Shown: piece after piece, positions 25,784-33,221 of the stretch
How the letters are laid out: every line of letters starts with the position of its first letter
How positions within the stretch are numbered: position 1 is the first letter of the stretch
From: DATAGF01 sp963834875
GTDB lineage: Bacteria > Actinomycetota > Thermoleophilia > Miltoncostaeales > Miltoncostaeaceae
Assembly: GCA_963834875.1 (NCBI GenBank)
Contig: CAWIDG010000033.1
Location: 310,001 to 374,000 of the forward strand
Direction of reading: 5' to 3'
DNA: 64,000 nucleotides
The notes under the pieces: model-generated
Told to the model about the DNA's origin: nothing
Database searches by the model: none
The model's input: the letters and a program-made list of their open reading frames with translations, nothing else
Made by a program: the position numbers and the translations under genes

Positions 25784-26146
25784 GTGTTTGCGCTGAACTT
25801 CTACTCGCCGCTGTTCATCGACCAGCTCCGCAAGGGGCGCAAGACGGCGACGATCCGGCTCGGCGACAAGTCGCACAAGTACAAGCAGGGCCTGCTCGTC
25901 TGGGTCACCGTCGGTCACCGCCACGGGCCGCGCCAGCGCATCTTCACGGCGATCATCGACCAGGTCGACGTCAAGCCGGTGCGCGAGCTCACCCAGCGCG
26001 AGATCGAGCGCGACAACCCAGAATTCCGCCTCGTGGAGGACACGCTCCACTTCCTCTCGCACATCTACTCCCGCGAGGTGACCCTGGACGACACGGTCTC
26101 GGTGATCCACTTCAGCGAGATCATCGAGTACCCGTCCCTCAAGTGA
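25784..26146 (+). CDS. ASCH-domain protein
   Basis: 120 residues beginning VFALNFYSPLFIDQLRKGRKTATIRLGDK, the hallmark start of ASCH domains (the K-x-x-T-x-R-x-G run), which adopt a PUA-like beta-barrel and are thought to bind RNA. Includes VWVTVGHRHGPRQRIFTAII. GTG 25784 lies 51 bp after the NUDIX gene, so the two may be cotranscribed. Role inferred only from fold. Confidence 0.82.
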   Translation: MFALNFYSPLFIDQLRKGRKTATIRLGDKSHKYKQGLLVWVTVGHRHGPRQRIFTAIIDQVDVKPVRELTQREIERDNPEFRLVEDTLHFLSHIYSREVTLDDTVSVIHFSEIIEYPSLK

Positions 26147-26168
26147 CGCGGAGAGGCGCGCCCACGGC

Positions 26169-26197
26169 TTGAATACCGCCGGGCGCGGTGGCAGTCT
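26169..26197 (+). promoter_or_regulatory. groESL promoter
   Basis: TTGAAT (26169-26174) and CAGTCT (26192-26197) with a 17-base spacer. The start site would fall inside the CIRCE element that follows, as in HrcA-controlled operons. Confidence 0.65.
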
Positions 26198-26230
26198 CTT
26201 TGGCACTCTCATTCATCGAGTGCCAAAGAG
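26196..26230. promoter_or_regulatory. CIRCE element (HrcA operator)
   Basis: Perfect 13-bp inverted arms, CTCTTTGGCACTC (26196-26208) and GAGTGCCAAAGAG (26218-26230), around a 9-base spacer. The inner GCACTC-N9-GAGTGC is the CIRCE consensus. HrcA bound here should repress groESL until heat shock. hrcA itself is not in the window. Confidence 0.96.
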
Positions 26231-26241
26231 GGGGAAGGTTC

Positions 26242-26526
26242 GTGAATCTGCAGCCCTTGGCCGACCGGGTGGTCGTCCGGTCCATCGAGGCTGAGCAGGT
26301 GACCGCGAGCGGGATCGTCCTCCCGGACACGGCGGCCGAGAAGCCACAGCGGGGGAAGGTCCTCGCAGTCGGCCCCGGCCGGTTCGAGGACGGCAAGCGC
26401 GTCGAGCCGCAGGTCGCGGAGGGCGACGAGGTCATCTACTCGAAGTACGGCGGTACAGAGGTGAAGGTGGACGGCGAGGATCTCCTGATCCTGCGCGAGT
26501 CCGACATCCTGGCGAAGGCGGTCTGA
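26242..26526 (+). CDS. groES: Co-chaperonin GroES
   Basis: 94 residues: NLQPLADRVVVRSIEAEQVTASGIVLPDTAAEKPQRGKV is the mobile loop region, followed by VAEGDEVIYSKYGGTEVKVDGEDLLILRESDILA. The heptameric lid of GroEL. Start GTG 26242, with a GAGGGGGAAGG site upstream, 11 bases after CIRCE. A longer in-frame start at 26188 would run through the operator and is rejected. groEL follows 2 bases after the stop. Confidence 0.97.
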   Translation: MNLQPLADRVVVRSIEAEQVTASGIVLPDTAAEKPQRGKVLAVGPGRFEDGKRVEPQVAEGDEVIYSKYGGTEVKVDGEDLLILRESDILAKAV

Positions 26527-26528
26527 CG

Positions 26529-28154
26529 GTGCCCAAGCTCATCAAGTTCAACGAGGAGGCCCGCCGCGCCCTGGAGCGCGGGGTCAACACCCTGGCCGAC
26601 GCGGTCAAGGTGACCCTCGGCCCCAAGGGGCGCTATGTGGTGCTCGACAAGAAGTTCGGCGCGCCCACCATCACCAACGACGGCGTCACCATCGCCAGGG
26701 AGATCGAGGTCGAGGACCCCTTCGAGAACCAGGGCGCCCAGCTGGTGCGCGAGGTGGCCACCGCCACCAACGACGTGGCCGGCGACGGCACCACCACCGC
26801 CACCCTGCTGGCCCAGGCGATCGTCAGAGAGGGATTGAAGAACGTGGCCGCCGGGGCCAACCCGATGGGACTCAAGCGCGGCATCGAGGCCGCCGTCGAG
26901 GTGGTGGTGGACCAGATCGCCGAGCGCAGCTCCGAGGTGGCCGGCAAAGAGGACATCGCCCGCGTGGCCACCATCAGCTCCCGCGACCGGGCCATCGGCG
27001 ACGTGATCGCCGACGCCATCGAGAAGGTCGGCAAGGACGGCGTGGTCAACGTCGAGGAGGGCCAGACCTTTGGCATGGACCTCGAGTTCACAGAAGGGAT
27101 GCAGTTTGACCGCGGCTACATGAGCCCCTACATGGTCACCGACCAGGACCGCATGGAGGCCGTCCTGGAGGAGCCCTTCGTGCTCATCAACGGCGGCAAG
27201 ATCTCAAGCGTCCAGGACCTGCTGCCCCTGCTCGAGCAGGTGATCGGCCAGGGCCGGCCCCTGCTGGTGATCGCCGAGGACGTCGAGGGCGAGGCCCTGG
27301 CGACCCTGATCGTCAACAAGCTGAGGGGCACCTTCACCGGCATCGCCGTCAAGGCCCCCGGCTTTGGCGACCGGCGCAAGCGCATGCTGGAGGACATCGC
27401 CATCCTCACCGGCGGCGAGGTGATCTCAGAAGAGATGGGCCTCAAGCTCCAGAACGCCCAGGTCTCCCAGCTGGGCCGGGCCCGGCGGGTGGTGGTCTCA
27501 AAGGATGCCACCACCATCATCGACGGCGCCGGGCAGAGCGAGGAGATCAAGGGCCGCATCAAGCAGATCAAGGCCGAGATCGAGACCACCGACTCGGACT
27601 TCGACCGCGAGAAGCTCCAGGAGCGCCTGGCCAAGCTGGCCGGCGGGGTGGCCGTGGTCAAGGTGGGCGCCGCCACCGAGACCGAGATGAAGGAACGCAA
27701 GCACCGCGTCGAGGACGCCCTCCAGGCCACCCGCGCCGCCCTCGAGGAGGGGATCGTCCCCGGCGGCGGGGTGGTGCTGATCAACAGCATCCCGGCCCTG
27801 GACAAGCTCAAGCTGGAGGGCGACGAGGCCACCGGGGCGGCCATCGTGCGCCGGGCCCTGGAGGAGCCCCTGCGCCAGCTGGCCGAGAACGCCGGCCTGG
27901 AAGGGTCGGTGGTGGTGGGCGAGGTGAAGGCCAAGAAGACCGGCATCGGCCTCGATGTCGAGAGCGGCGAGTACCTCGACCTGGTCAAGGCCGGCATCAT
28001 CGACCCGGCCATGGTCACCCGCTCGGCCCTCCAGAACGCCTCCTCGATCGCCAAGAACATCATCACCACCGAGGCGGTGGTGGCCGACAAGCCCGAGGAG
28101 GGCGGCGGCGCCGGCGCGATGGGCGGCATGGGCGGCATGGGGATGGACATGTAA
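26529..28154 (+). CDS. groEL: Chaperonin GroEL
   Basis: 541 residues, full length. Diagnostic segments: VKVTLGPKGRYVVLDKKFGAP, GDGTTTATLLAQAI (ATP site), VVNVEEGQTFGMDLEFTEGM, APGFGDRRKRMLEDIA and AALEEGIVPGGGVVLI. The C-terminus is the flexible Gly-Gly-Met tail (GGMGGMGMDM). GTG start 2 bp after groES. Codon choice (GCC, GTG, ACC, with scattered TCA, GAA, AGA, TTT) differs from groES and other neighbours. Confidence 0.98.
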   Translation: MPKLIKFNEEARRALERGVNTLADAVKVTLGPKGRYVVLDKKFGAPTITNDGVTIAREIEVEDPFENQGAQLVREVATATNDVAGDGTTTATLLAQAIVREGLKNVAAGANPMGLKRGIEAAVEVVVDQIAERSSEVAGKEDIARVATISSRDRAIGDVIADAIEKVGKDGVVNVEEGQTFGMDLEFTEGMQFDRGYMSPYMVTDQDRMEAVLEEPFVLINGGKISSVQDLLPLLEQVIGQGRPLLVIAEDVEGEALATLIVNKLRGTFTGIAVKAPGFGDRRKRMLEDIAILTGGEVISEEMGLKLQNAQVSQLGRARRVVVSKDATTIIDGAGQSEEIKGRIKQIKAEIETTDSDFDREKLQERLAKLAGGVAVVKVGAATETEMKERKHRVEDALQATRAALEEGIVPGGGVVLINSIPALDKLKLEGDEATGAAIVRRALEEPLRQLAENAGLEGSVVVGEVKAKKTGIGLDVESGEYLDLVKAGIIDPAMVTRSALQNASSIAKNIITTEAVVADKPEEGGGAGAMGGMGGMGMDM

Positions 28155-28183
28155 TTCGGCCGGCGCCGAACGACAGAGTCACC

Positions 28184-28211
28184 GAAGGGGGCCCCATCGA
28201 GGGCCCTCTTC
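28184..28211 (+). terminator. Rho-independent-like terminator of groESL
   Basis: GAAGGGGGCCC (28184-28194) pairs with GGGCCCTCTTC (28201-28211) over 11 bp with one G-T pair around a 6-base loop, 30 bases after the groEL stop. The U-tract is poor. Confidence 0.7.
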
Positions 28212-28248
28212 GCCGTTCCGGGTGGTACGAGAGGCCTCGCGGCGCTCG

Positions 28249-28254
28249 TAGAAT
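28249..28254 (+). promoter_or_regulatory. -10 element TAGAAT, leaderless promoter of the methyltransferase
   Basis: TAGAAT ends 6 bases before the GTG start at 28261. Confidence 0.55.
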
Positions 28255-28260
28255 CGCGCC

Positions 28261-28929
28261 GTGGATGTTCGAGACCGACTGCTCGGGGGCATCGCGCGCC
28301 AACTCGGCCATCCCAGAGGGGTGGCGGGGCGTTTCGTGGGCGTGGCGCTCAACCTCGGCGATCGAAAGGACGTCTCCGCCGCGGTCAGTGCGCTGCCGAT
28401 CTCGCCGGAGGGCGTCGCCGCCGACATCGGCTTCGGTGGCGGGGTCGGCATCGCGCTCCTGCTCGACCGCGTCGATGCCCGTGGGAAGGTCCATGGGGTC
28501 AACGTGTCCTCGACGATGCTCGATCGGGCCGCGCGCCGCTTTCGGAGGGAGATCTCCACCGGCCGGCTGGAGCTTCACCGGGCGTCGATGACGGATCTGC
28601 CGTTGGCGGCGGCGTCCCTCGACGGCATGATCACCACCCACACGATCTACTTCATCCCCGATCTCGATCGGGCCTTCGGCGAGATCGCCCGCGCGTTGAA
28701 GCGCTCCGCTCGAGCCGTCATCGGGCTGGGGGATCCGGATGCGATGGAATCGTTCGCGCGCTACGGCTTCCGCATCCGCCCGCTCGGCGAGGTCGTGGGG
28801 GCACTCGAGCTCGCCGGGCTGAGTCTCATGGAGCACCGACGGGTCGGCAGGGGCTCCCGCCGCTTCCACATCCTCGTGACCGCACCGCGCCGGGCGGACG
28901 ACGTCGAACCACACCACGCGGTCCCCTGA
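28261..28929 (+). CDS. Class I SAM-dependent methyltransferase
   Basis: 222 residues. The SAM-binding Rossmann motif is AADIGFGGGVGIALLL, followed by KVHGVNVSSTMLDRAARRF (motif II region), LHRASMTDLPLAAASLDGMI and TTHTIYFIPDLDRAFGEIARALK, the layout of UbiE/COQ5-like methyltransferases (Methyltransf_11). Target unknown. Third-position GC is lower than in neighbours (for example GATGTTCGAGAC at the start), which may mark a different history. It follows the groEL terminator with its own promoter. Confidence 0.82.
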   Translation: MDVRDRLLGGIARQLGHPRGVAGRFVGVALNLGDRKDVSAAVSALPISPEGVAADIGFGGGVGIALLLDRVDARGKVHGVNVSSTMLDRAARRFRREISTGRLELHRASMTDLPLAAASLDGMITTHTIYFIPDLDRAFGEIARALKRSARAVIGLGDPDAMESFARYGFRIRPLGEVVGALELAGLSLMEHRRVGRGSRRFHILVTAPRRADDVEPHHAVP

Positions 28930-28945
28930 GCCCGATCGCGCCGCC

Positions 28946-30181
28946 GTGAGCGCCCAGCCTCAGGTCCACCGCCGGGCGCTCGTGTTCTGGACCGCGACCG
29001 CGCTGATCGCGGTCAACACGATCCTCTTCACGATGGTCGTGCCGGCCCTGCCGGAGTACCAGGACCGGTACGGCTTCTCCGATGCCGTCGCCTCGCTGAT
29101 CTTCGCCGCCTTCCCGGTCGGCATGCTCGTCACGGCGCTCTGGGCGGCGGGGCTGGTCAACCGGTTCGGCCGCCGGCCGGTCATGATCCTCGCCGCCCTC
29201 ACCCTGGCGGGCGCCACGCTGGCGTTCGCGCTGGCCAACGGCGTCGCGCTGATCACCCTGGCGCGGTTCGTGCAGGGGCTCGCGGCGGGGCTGGTCTGGA
29301 CGGCGGCCCTGGCGGCGATCTCCGACGTCTACCCGCAGGAGGAGCTCGGCCTCCGCATGGGGCTCGCCGAGACGGCGGGCGGCGTGGTGGGCCTCGCGGG
29401 CCCGCCCTTCGCGGGGGCGCTGATCGCGGCGGTCGGCCTGGACGTCACCTTCTACATCGCCACGGCGCTCCCCGCGCTCGCGCTGATCCCGACCCTGCTC
29501 GTCCCGGAGACCCGCCGCGGGCCCGCCGCGGGCGCCCGGCTGATCCCCGACCTGCGCCGGCTCTGGCGGGTGCGCACCTTCAGGGTGGCCGGCGTGGCGC
29601 TGGCCACCGGCGCGGCCGCGCTGGCGCTCGTTGAGCCGCTCCTGCCGCTCGACCTCTCGGACCGGCTGGGGCTGTCGTCGCTGGGGGTAGGGATCGTCTT
29701 CGGGATCGGCCTGGCGGCCTACCTCCTGCTGGTCCCGATCGCCGGGCGCTGGTCGGACCGGCGCGGGCGCCGCGCCCCGATCATCGTCGGCGGCGTCCTC
29801 ATGGCGGCCGGGCTGCCCTTCATCGCCGTCGGCCCCGTCTGGTCCGTCACGATCGCCTTCTGCGTCGCGGGCGCGGGCATGGCGGCGATGATCGCCCCGA
29901 CCGGGCCGCTCATGGTGGAGGCGGTCGACGAGGCGGGCATGACCGGCCGCTATGGCCTGAGCGCGGCGGCGCTGACGGTGATCTTCGCCATCGGCTACGT
30001 CGTCGGCCCGCTGTTCGGAGCGGCCGCGAGCGCGGGCCTGCCCTTCCTGGCGACGACCCTCATCGCCTCGGCGGCGATCGTGGCGATCACCGTCTGGCTC
30101 GCCCGGGCCCTTCCCGGGACGAAGCCCGCGCCCCCGGCTCTGGTCACGGGGCCAAGGGGCCGCGCGCCGTCCCGTTGGTAG
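28946..30181 (+). CDS. MFS transporter
   Basis: 411-residue, 12-helix major facilitator. Motif A appears as WAAGLVNRFGRRPVMIL between TM2 and TM3 and again as GRWSDRRGRRAPIIV between TM8 and TM9. TM4 has RFVQGLAAGLVWTAALAAISD, and TM5 has the drug-efflux-type GGVVGLAGPPFAGAL. Resembles proton-driven drug/metabolite exporters; substrate unknown. GTG start 17 bp after the methyltransferase, so the pair may be an operon. Confidence 0.88.
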   Translation: MSAQPQVHRRALVFWTATALIAVNTILFTMVVPALPEYQDRYGFSDAVASLIFAAFPVGMLVTALWAAGLVNRFGRRPVMILAALTLAGATLAFALANGVALITLARFVQGLAAGLVWTAALAAISDVYPQEELGLRMGLAETAGGVVGLAGPPFAGALIAAVGLDVTFYIATALPALALIPTLLVPETRRGPAAGARLIPDLRRLWRVRTFRVAGVALATGAAALALVEPLLPLDLSDRLGLSSLGVGIVFGIGLAAYLLLVPIAGRWSDRRGRRAPIIVGGVLMAAGLPFIAVGPVWSVTIAFCVAGAGMAAMIAPTGPLMVEAVDEAGMTGRYGLSAAALTVIFAIGYVVGPLFGAAASAGLPFLATTLIASAAIVAITVWLARALPGTKPAPPALVTGPRGRAPSRW

Positions 30182-30249
30182 CGTCGCGGGCGTGCAGGCG
30201 ACGGAGCGGGCCGGTCCCGCGGTGGTGGGGCTGCCGGCCTGAGGCTCGC

Positions 30250-30678
30250 TCAGCCGGTCCGCGCCAGCGCGACCACGGGGATCGTGCGCGTGGTCTTCTC
30301 CTGGTACTCGCCGAACTGGGGGAAGCGGTCGGCCATCGCCGTGTAGATGCGGTCGCGCTCGTCCCCGGTGATCTCGCGCGCCCGGGCGTCGTACTTCTCG
30401 GTGCCGACCTCCACGGTCACCTCCGAGTTCGCGCGCACGTTGTGGAACCAGTCCGGGTTCTCCGGCGAGCCGCCCTTCGACGCGAAGACGTACCGAAGGT
30501 CGCCCTCGTCGAGGAACATCAGTGGCGTCATCCGCGCCGCGCCGGTCTTCGCCCCGGTCATGTGCAGCAGCAGGATCGGCTTGCCCTTGAAGTAGCCGCC
30601 GACCGCCTCCTCGACGACCCCGTTCTTGGACCGGAACTCCTCGATGACCTCGCGGTTCATCGCGTCGAAATCGCTCAT
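30250..30678 (-). CDS. Deazaflavin (F420)-dependent nitroreductase family protein
   Basis: 142 residues of the Ddn/DUF385 family: FRSKNGVVEEAVGGYFKGKPILLLHMTGAKTGAARMTPLMF, then YVFASKGGSPENPDWFHNVRANSEVTVEVG. The ASKGG...P.WY-HN segment binds the F420 phosphate and ring in relatives. F420 use is typical of actinobacteria and supports the assignment of the host. Start ATG 30678. Monocistronic, converging on the MFS gene. Confidence 0.88.
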   Translation of the reverse strand: MSDFDAMNREVIEEFRSKNGVVEEAVGGYFKGKPILLLHMTGAKTGAARMTPLMFLDEGDLRYVFASKGGSPENPDWFHNVRANSEVTVEVGTEKYDARAREITGDERDRIYTAMADRFPQFGEYQEKTTRTIPVVALARTG

Positions 30679-30736
30679 CCGCGGCACCTCGCGCGTCGTG
30701 TCTCGTCGACGTGAGCCTACGCCCCCCGCACGCGCC

Positions 30737-30775
30737 GGGGCCGTCGCCACCCTGTGCCACCGTGGCGACGGCCCC
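30737..30775. terminator. 14-bp perfect hairpin
   Basis: GGGGCCGTCGCCAC (30737-30750) and GTGGCGACGGCCCC (30762-30775) are exact reverse complements around an 11-base loop. It lies upstream of the F420 gene and at one edge of the structured region. Could terminate a transcript of that region running leftward, or be part of the RNA. Confidence 0.55.
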
Positions 30776-31309
30776 ATGTCCTTCGGACCTCGGCTCTCGC
30801 CCCCCGCAGGAGAGCGCGGGGCGCGAGCCGTGCTGACTTCTGTGGGGTCCTGGGCGGCCCCCCACGGCCTCGTCAGCCGGTGGGACCGCCCGTGGTCGCC
30901 GCATCCAGAGGCGTCACCTCCCCGCGACCCATCCGCCCGTGCCGACGGACGCCGTCGGGTCGCTCGGTCGTCGCATCCACCCCGTGGCGCTGCGAGGGCC
31001 CACGCGCTCCTCGGAGTCGTCGGGGGTGGCGAGGCCCGGGTCGCGATTCCGCCGCCCGCCCCACTTCACACGGGGCGCCAGACCACCGCGCAAGAGCGCG
31101 GAGGCTCCGGATGCCGGCCGCGCGCGGCCGGTGCTGAAGCCCGAGGGGTCAAGGACGCTCACCTGCTTGTGGCTGCGGTCCATGCGGTCCACGATCCGGT
31201 CCGACCTACGGACGGGACATAGGCCTCGGGGTCCGAGGCACCGGACCCGCTGGCTGCTCATCCCGTAGGGCGATGCTCGCACTCGGCCGCACCCCGGTCA
31301 AGGCGACCC

Positions 31310-31335
31310 CCGGGGCCCTGCTCACGAGGCCCCGG
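31310..31335 (-). terminator. Terminator downstream of clpP
   Basis: CCGGGGCC (31310-31317) and GGCCCCGG (31328-31335) form an 8-bp stem with a 10-base loop, 6 bases past the clpP stop on the minus strand. No strong U-tract. Confidence 0.6.
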
Positions 31336-31341
31336 AGGGCG

Positions 31342-31926
31342 TCAGTGCGACTCGATCACCCGGTCGATGATGCCGTAGCCGCGGGCCTCCTCGCTGCTCA
31401 TGAAGAAGTCCCGCTCGGTGTCCCTCTCGACCTTCTCCAGGTCCTGCCCGGTGTGCTTGGCGATGATCTGGTCGAGCCGCTTGCGCAGGTCGAGGGCCTC
31501 GCGCGCGTGGATCTCGATGTCGGTCGCCTGGCCGCTGAAGCCGCCCGTGAGCTGGTGGATGAGGATCTTGGCGTTCGGCAGCGCCATCCGCTTGCCGGGG
31601 GCGCCGCTCGAGAGCAGCAGCGCGCCCATGCTCATCGCGATGCCCACGCAGATCGTCTGCACGTCCGGCTTGATGAACTGCATGGTGTCGTAGATCGCCA
31701 GGCCCGCGTAGACGCTGCCGCCGGGCGAGTTGATGTAGACCGAGATGTCCTTGTCGGGGTCCTCGCTCTCCAGGTGGAGCAGTTGGGCGACCATGAGGTT
31801 GGCGATCTGGTCGTCCACCGGCGTGCCGAGGAAGACGATCCGCTCGTTGAGCAGGCGCGAGTAGATGTCGAAGGCGCGCTCGCCGCGCGACGTCTGCTCG
31901 ACCACCATGGGGATCAACGGGCTCAT
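31342..31926 (-). CDS. clpP: ATP-dependent Clp protease proteolytic subunit ClpP
   Basis: 194-residue serine protease. NSPGGSVYAGLAIYDTM forms the oxyanion region, catalytic Ser is in GIAMSMGALLLSSG, catalytic His in ILIHQLTGGFSGQATD, and Asp in the ERDTERDFFMSSEEA segment. Cylinder-forming partner of Clp ATPases, none of which is nearby. Start ATG 31926 with TAGGCT 8 bases upstream. Confidence 0.96.
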   Translation of the reverse strand: MSPLIPMVVEQTSRGERAFDIYSRLLNERIVFLGTPVDDQIANLMVAQLLHLESEDPDKDISVYINSPGGSVYAGLAIYDTMQFIKPDVQTICVGIAMSMGALLLSSGAPGKRMALPNAKILIHQLTGGFSGQATDIEIHAREALDLRKRLDQIIAKHTGQDLEKVERDTERDFFMSSEEARGYGIIDRVIESH

Positions 31927-31934
31927 CGCTCGCC

Positions 31935-31940
31935 AGCCTA
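31935..31940 (-). promoter_or_regulatory. -10 element TAGGCT, promoter of clpP
   Basis: On the minus strand TAGGCT ends 8 bases before the clpP ATG. It overlaps the 3' end of the upstream NTF2-like gene, so clpP may also be read through from there. Confidence 0.4.
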
Positions 31941-32249
31941 CGCCTCGAGCGCCGTGATCCGCCCGCGCTCGTCGAGCCGGAGCCGGTGGACGCGGTCGTC
32001 CACGCTCGCGGCGGCGCGGTCCAGCACGCGCACCGTCAGCAGCACGTCGGGCGGGTCGAGCCGCGCCCGCCGGAAGCCGGAGCGGCCGGGAGGGGTGGCG
32101 TCGCGGACGCCCTGCGGGTCGGCGGGCGCCCCGCCCACGCGCACCTCGGCGTCCGGGGCGAAGAGGGCGGTGAACGCCTCGGCCGAGGTGTTGAGCGCCC
32201 CGACGTACGCCTTGCCGAACTGGCGGGCCTGGTCGTACGTGGGCGTCAC
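31938..32249 (-). CDS. NTF2/SnoaL-like small protein
   Basis: 103 residues: YDQARQFGKAYVGALNTSAEAFTALFAPDAEVRVGG is the N-terminal helix and first strand of a cone-shaped NTF2/SnoaL fold, followed by alternating strands ending DERGRITALEA. No catalytic residues are assignable. ATG 32249 overlaps the previous gene by 4 bp. Confidence 0.65.
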   Translation of the reverse strand: MTPTYDQARQFGKAYVGALNTSAEAFTALFAPDAEVRVGGAPADPQGVRDATPPGRSGFRRARLDPPDVLLTVRVLDRAAASVDDRVHRLRLDERGRITALEA

Positions 32250-32527
32250 GCCGCGCGGATCACGAGGATCACGTAGACCAGCACCGCGACGACGCCCAGC
32301 GTGAGGGCGGCCGCGGCCAGCGGGCTCATCGCCCGGCGGGGCCGGGCACCGCTCGCCGCGCGGCCCGCGCGCGGTTCGCGCCCGCGCAGGCGGTCGGCCA
32401 CGACCACGGCGGCGATGGCGAGGCCGGTGGCGAGGGCGAGGCAGGCGCCGACCCCCAGGCCCGTGGCGGGCAGGGCGGCGAGCAGGACGATCCAGACCGG
32501 CACGCCGATGGCGGCGCCGCGCACCAC
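32246..32527 (-). CDS. Small three-helix membrane protein
   Basis: 93 residues from GTG 32527: two hydrophobic helices (IGVPVWIVLLAALPATG and CLALATGLAIAAVVVA), a basic loop and a third helix (PLAAAALTLGVVAVLVYVILVI). The frame is open further upstream (DDFDQVERITRRVV) with no usable start, suggesting that the native N-terminus is longer and the start was damaged or lies in the preceding gene. Unknown function. It overlaps the NTF2-like gene by 4 bp. Confidence 0.55.
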   Translation of the reverse strand: MVRGAAIGVPVWIVLLAALPATGLGVGACLALATGLAIAAVVVADRLRGREPRAGRAASGARPRRAMSPLAAAALTLGVVAVLVYVILVIRAA

Positions 32528-32573
32528 CCGCCGGGTGATCCGCTCGACCTGGTCGAAGTCGTCCCCCGGTCCC

Positions 32574-33173
32574 TCAGAAGCCGTAGCGCTCCTCCTTCCA
32601 CGGGTCGGCGCTGTTCGAGTAGCCGAGCCGCTCCCAGAAGCCGGGCCGGTCGCCCTCGACGAGCTCGAGGCCGCGCAGCCACTTGGCGCTCTTCCAGAAG
32701 TAGAGGCTGGGCACCAGCAGCCGCAGCGGCCCGCCGTGGACCGGCTCGAGCTCGGCCCCGTCGAAGCGGTACGCCAGCAGGACGTCGTCGGCGCGGAGCC
32801 GCTCGAGCGGGACGTTCGCGGTGTAGTCCTCCTCGGAGTGGGCGACGGCGTGGGTGGCCTCGGGGCGCACCCCCACCTCCTCGAGGAGCGGCCACACCGG
32901 CACGCCCTCCCAGACCGTGTCGAGCTTGCTCCAGGTGGTGACGCAGTGGATGTCCGTGGTCACGCTGCGCGTGGGCAGGGCCCGGAACTCATCGAAGCTC
33001 CAGCCCCGGGGCCGCTCGACGGCACCGAAGACGCGGAAGTCCCAGCCGGGCGGCGGCGCCTGGTAGGGGACCGAGCCCGCGTGCAGCACGGGGAAGTCGC
33101 GCACGACGTGCTGCCCCGGCGGCAGCCGCGCGCGCTCCTCGTCCGTGAGCCCCCTGTTGCGGAACAGCGCCAC
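32574..33173 (-). CDS. Molybdopterin-dependent oxidoreductase (sulfite-oxidase fold)
   Basis: 199 residues of the Mo-cofactor-binding domain of the sulfite oxidase/MsrP family. The Mo-ligand Cys is in TTDIHCVTTWSKLD. Other family features are FRVFGAVERPRGWSFDEFRALP, GGPLRLLVPSLYFWKSAKWLRGLEL and GYWERLGYSNSADPW-like ending (FWERLGYSNSADPW). No signal peptide or Tat motif and no heme or dimerisation domain, so a cytoplasmic enzyme or one lacking its leader. First gene of a leftward cluster, start GTG 33173. Confidence 0.9.
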   Translation of the reverse strand: MALFRNRGLTDEERARLPPGQHVVRDFPVLHAGSVPYQAPPPGWDFRVFGAVERPRGWSFDEFRALPTRSVTTDIHCVTTWSKLDTVWEGVPVWPLLEEVGVRPEATHAVAHSEEDYTANVPLERLRADDVLLAYRFDGAELEPVHGGPLRLLVPSLYFWKSAKWLRGLELVEGDRPGFWERLGYSNSADPWKEERYGF

Positions 33174-33206
33174 GCGCCCTCCCGGATCCGCCGCCTCGCG
33201 GACCGA

Positions 33207-33212
33207 TAGTAC
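33207..33212 (+). promoter_or_regulatory. -10 element TAGTAC upstream of the kelch lipoprotein gene
   Basis: TAGTAC ends 9 bases before ATG 33222, consistent with a leader of only two or three bases. Confidence 0.4.
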
Positions 33213-33221
33213 GCTCGCGCG

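Larger units (their letters stand above)
30679..31341. other. 660-bp ORF-poor, hairpin-rich region between the F420 gene and clpP
   Basis: No open frame here has credible protein character. Instead there is a series of strong inverted repeats: a 14-bp perfect hairpin (30737-30775), CGGCTC...GAGCCG around 30791-30829, GCTGAC...GTCAGC enclosing GTGGGG/CCCCAC (30831-30876), CGACGG-ACG-CCGTCG (30942-30956), CCGCGC-AAGA-GCGCGG (31086-31101), CCGGCCGCGCGCGGCCGG (31114-31131) and two mutually exclusive stems at 31205-31269. It lacks the conserved cores of RNase P RNA, tmRNA and SRP RNA. A structured non-coding RNA is possible. In DNA this GC-rich some pairing arises by chance. Confidence 0.4.

Noticed and set aside
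26188..26241. Longer groES start at 26188
   Set aside because: It would translate the CIRCE operator and lacks a ribosome binding site.
30679..31341. RNase P RNA, tmRNA or SRP RNA
   Set aside because: None of their conserved cores (such as GAGGAAAGTCC or a tRNA-like end) is visible on either strand.
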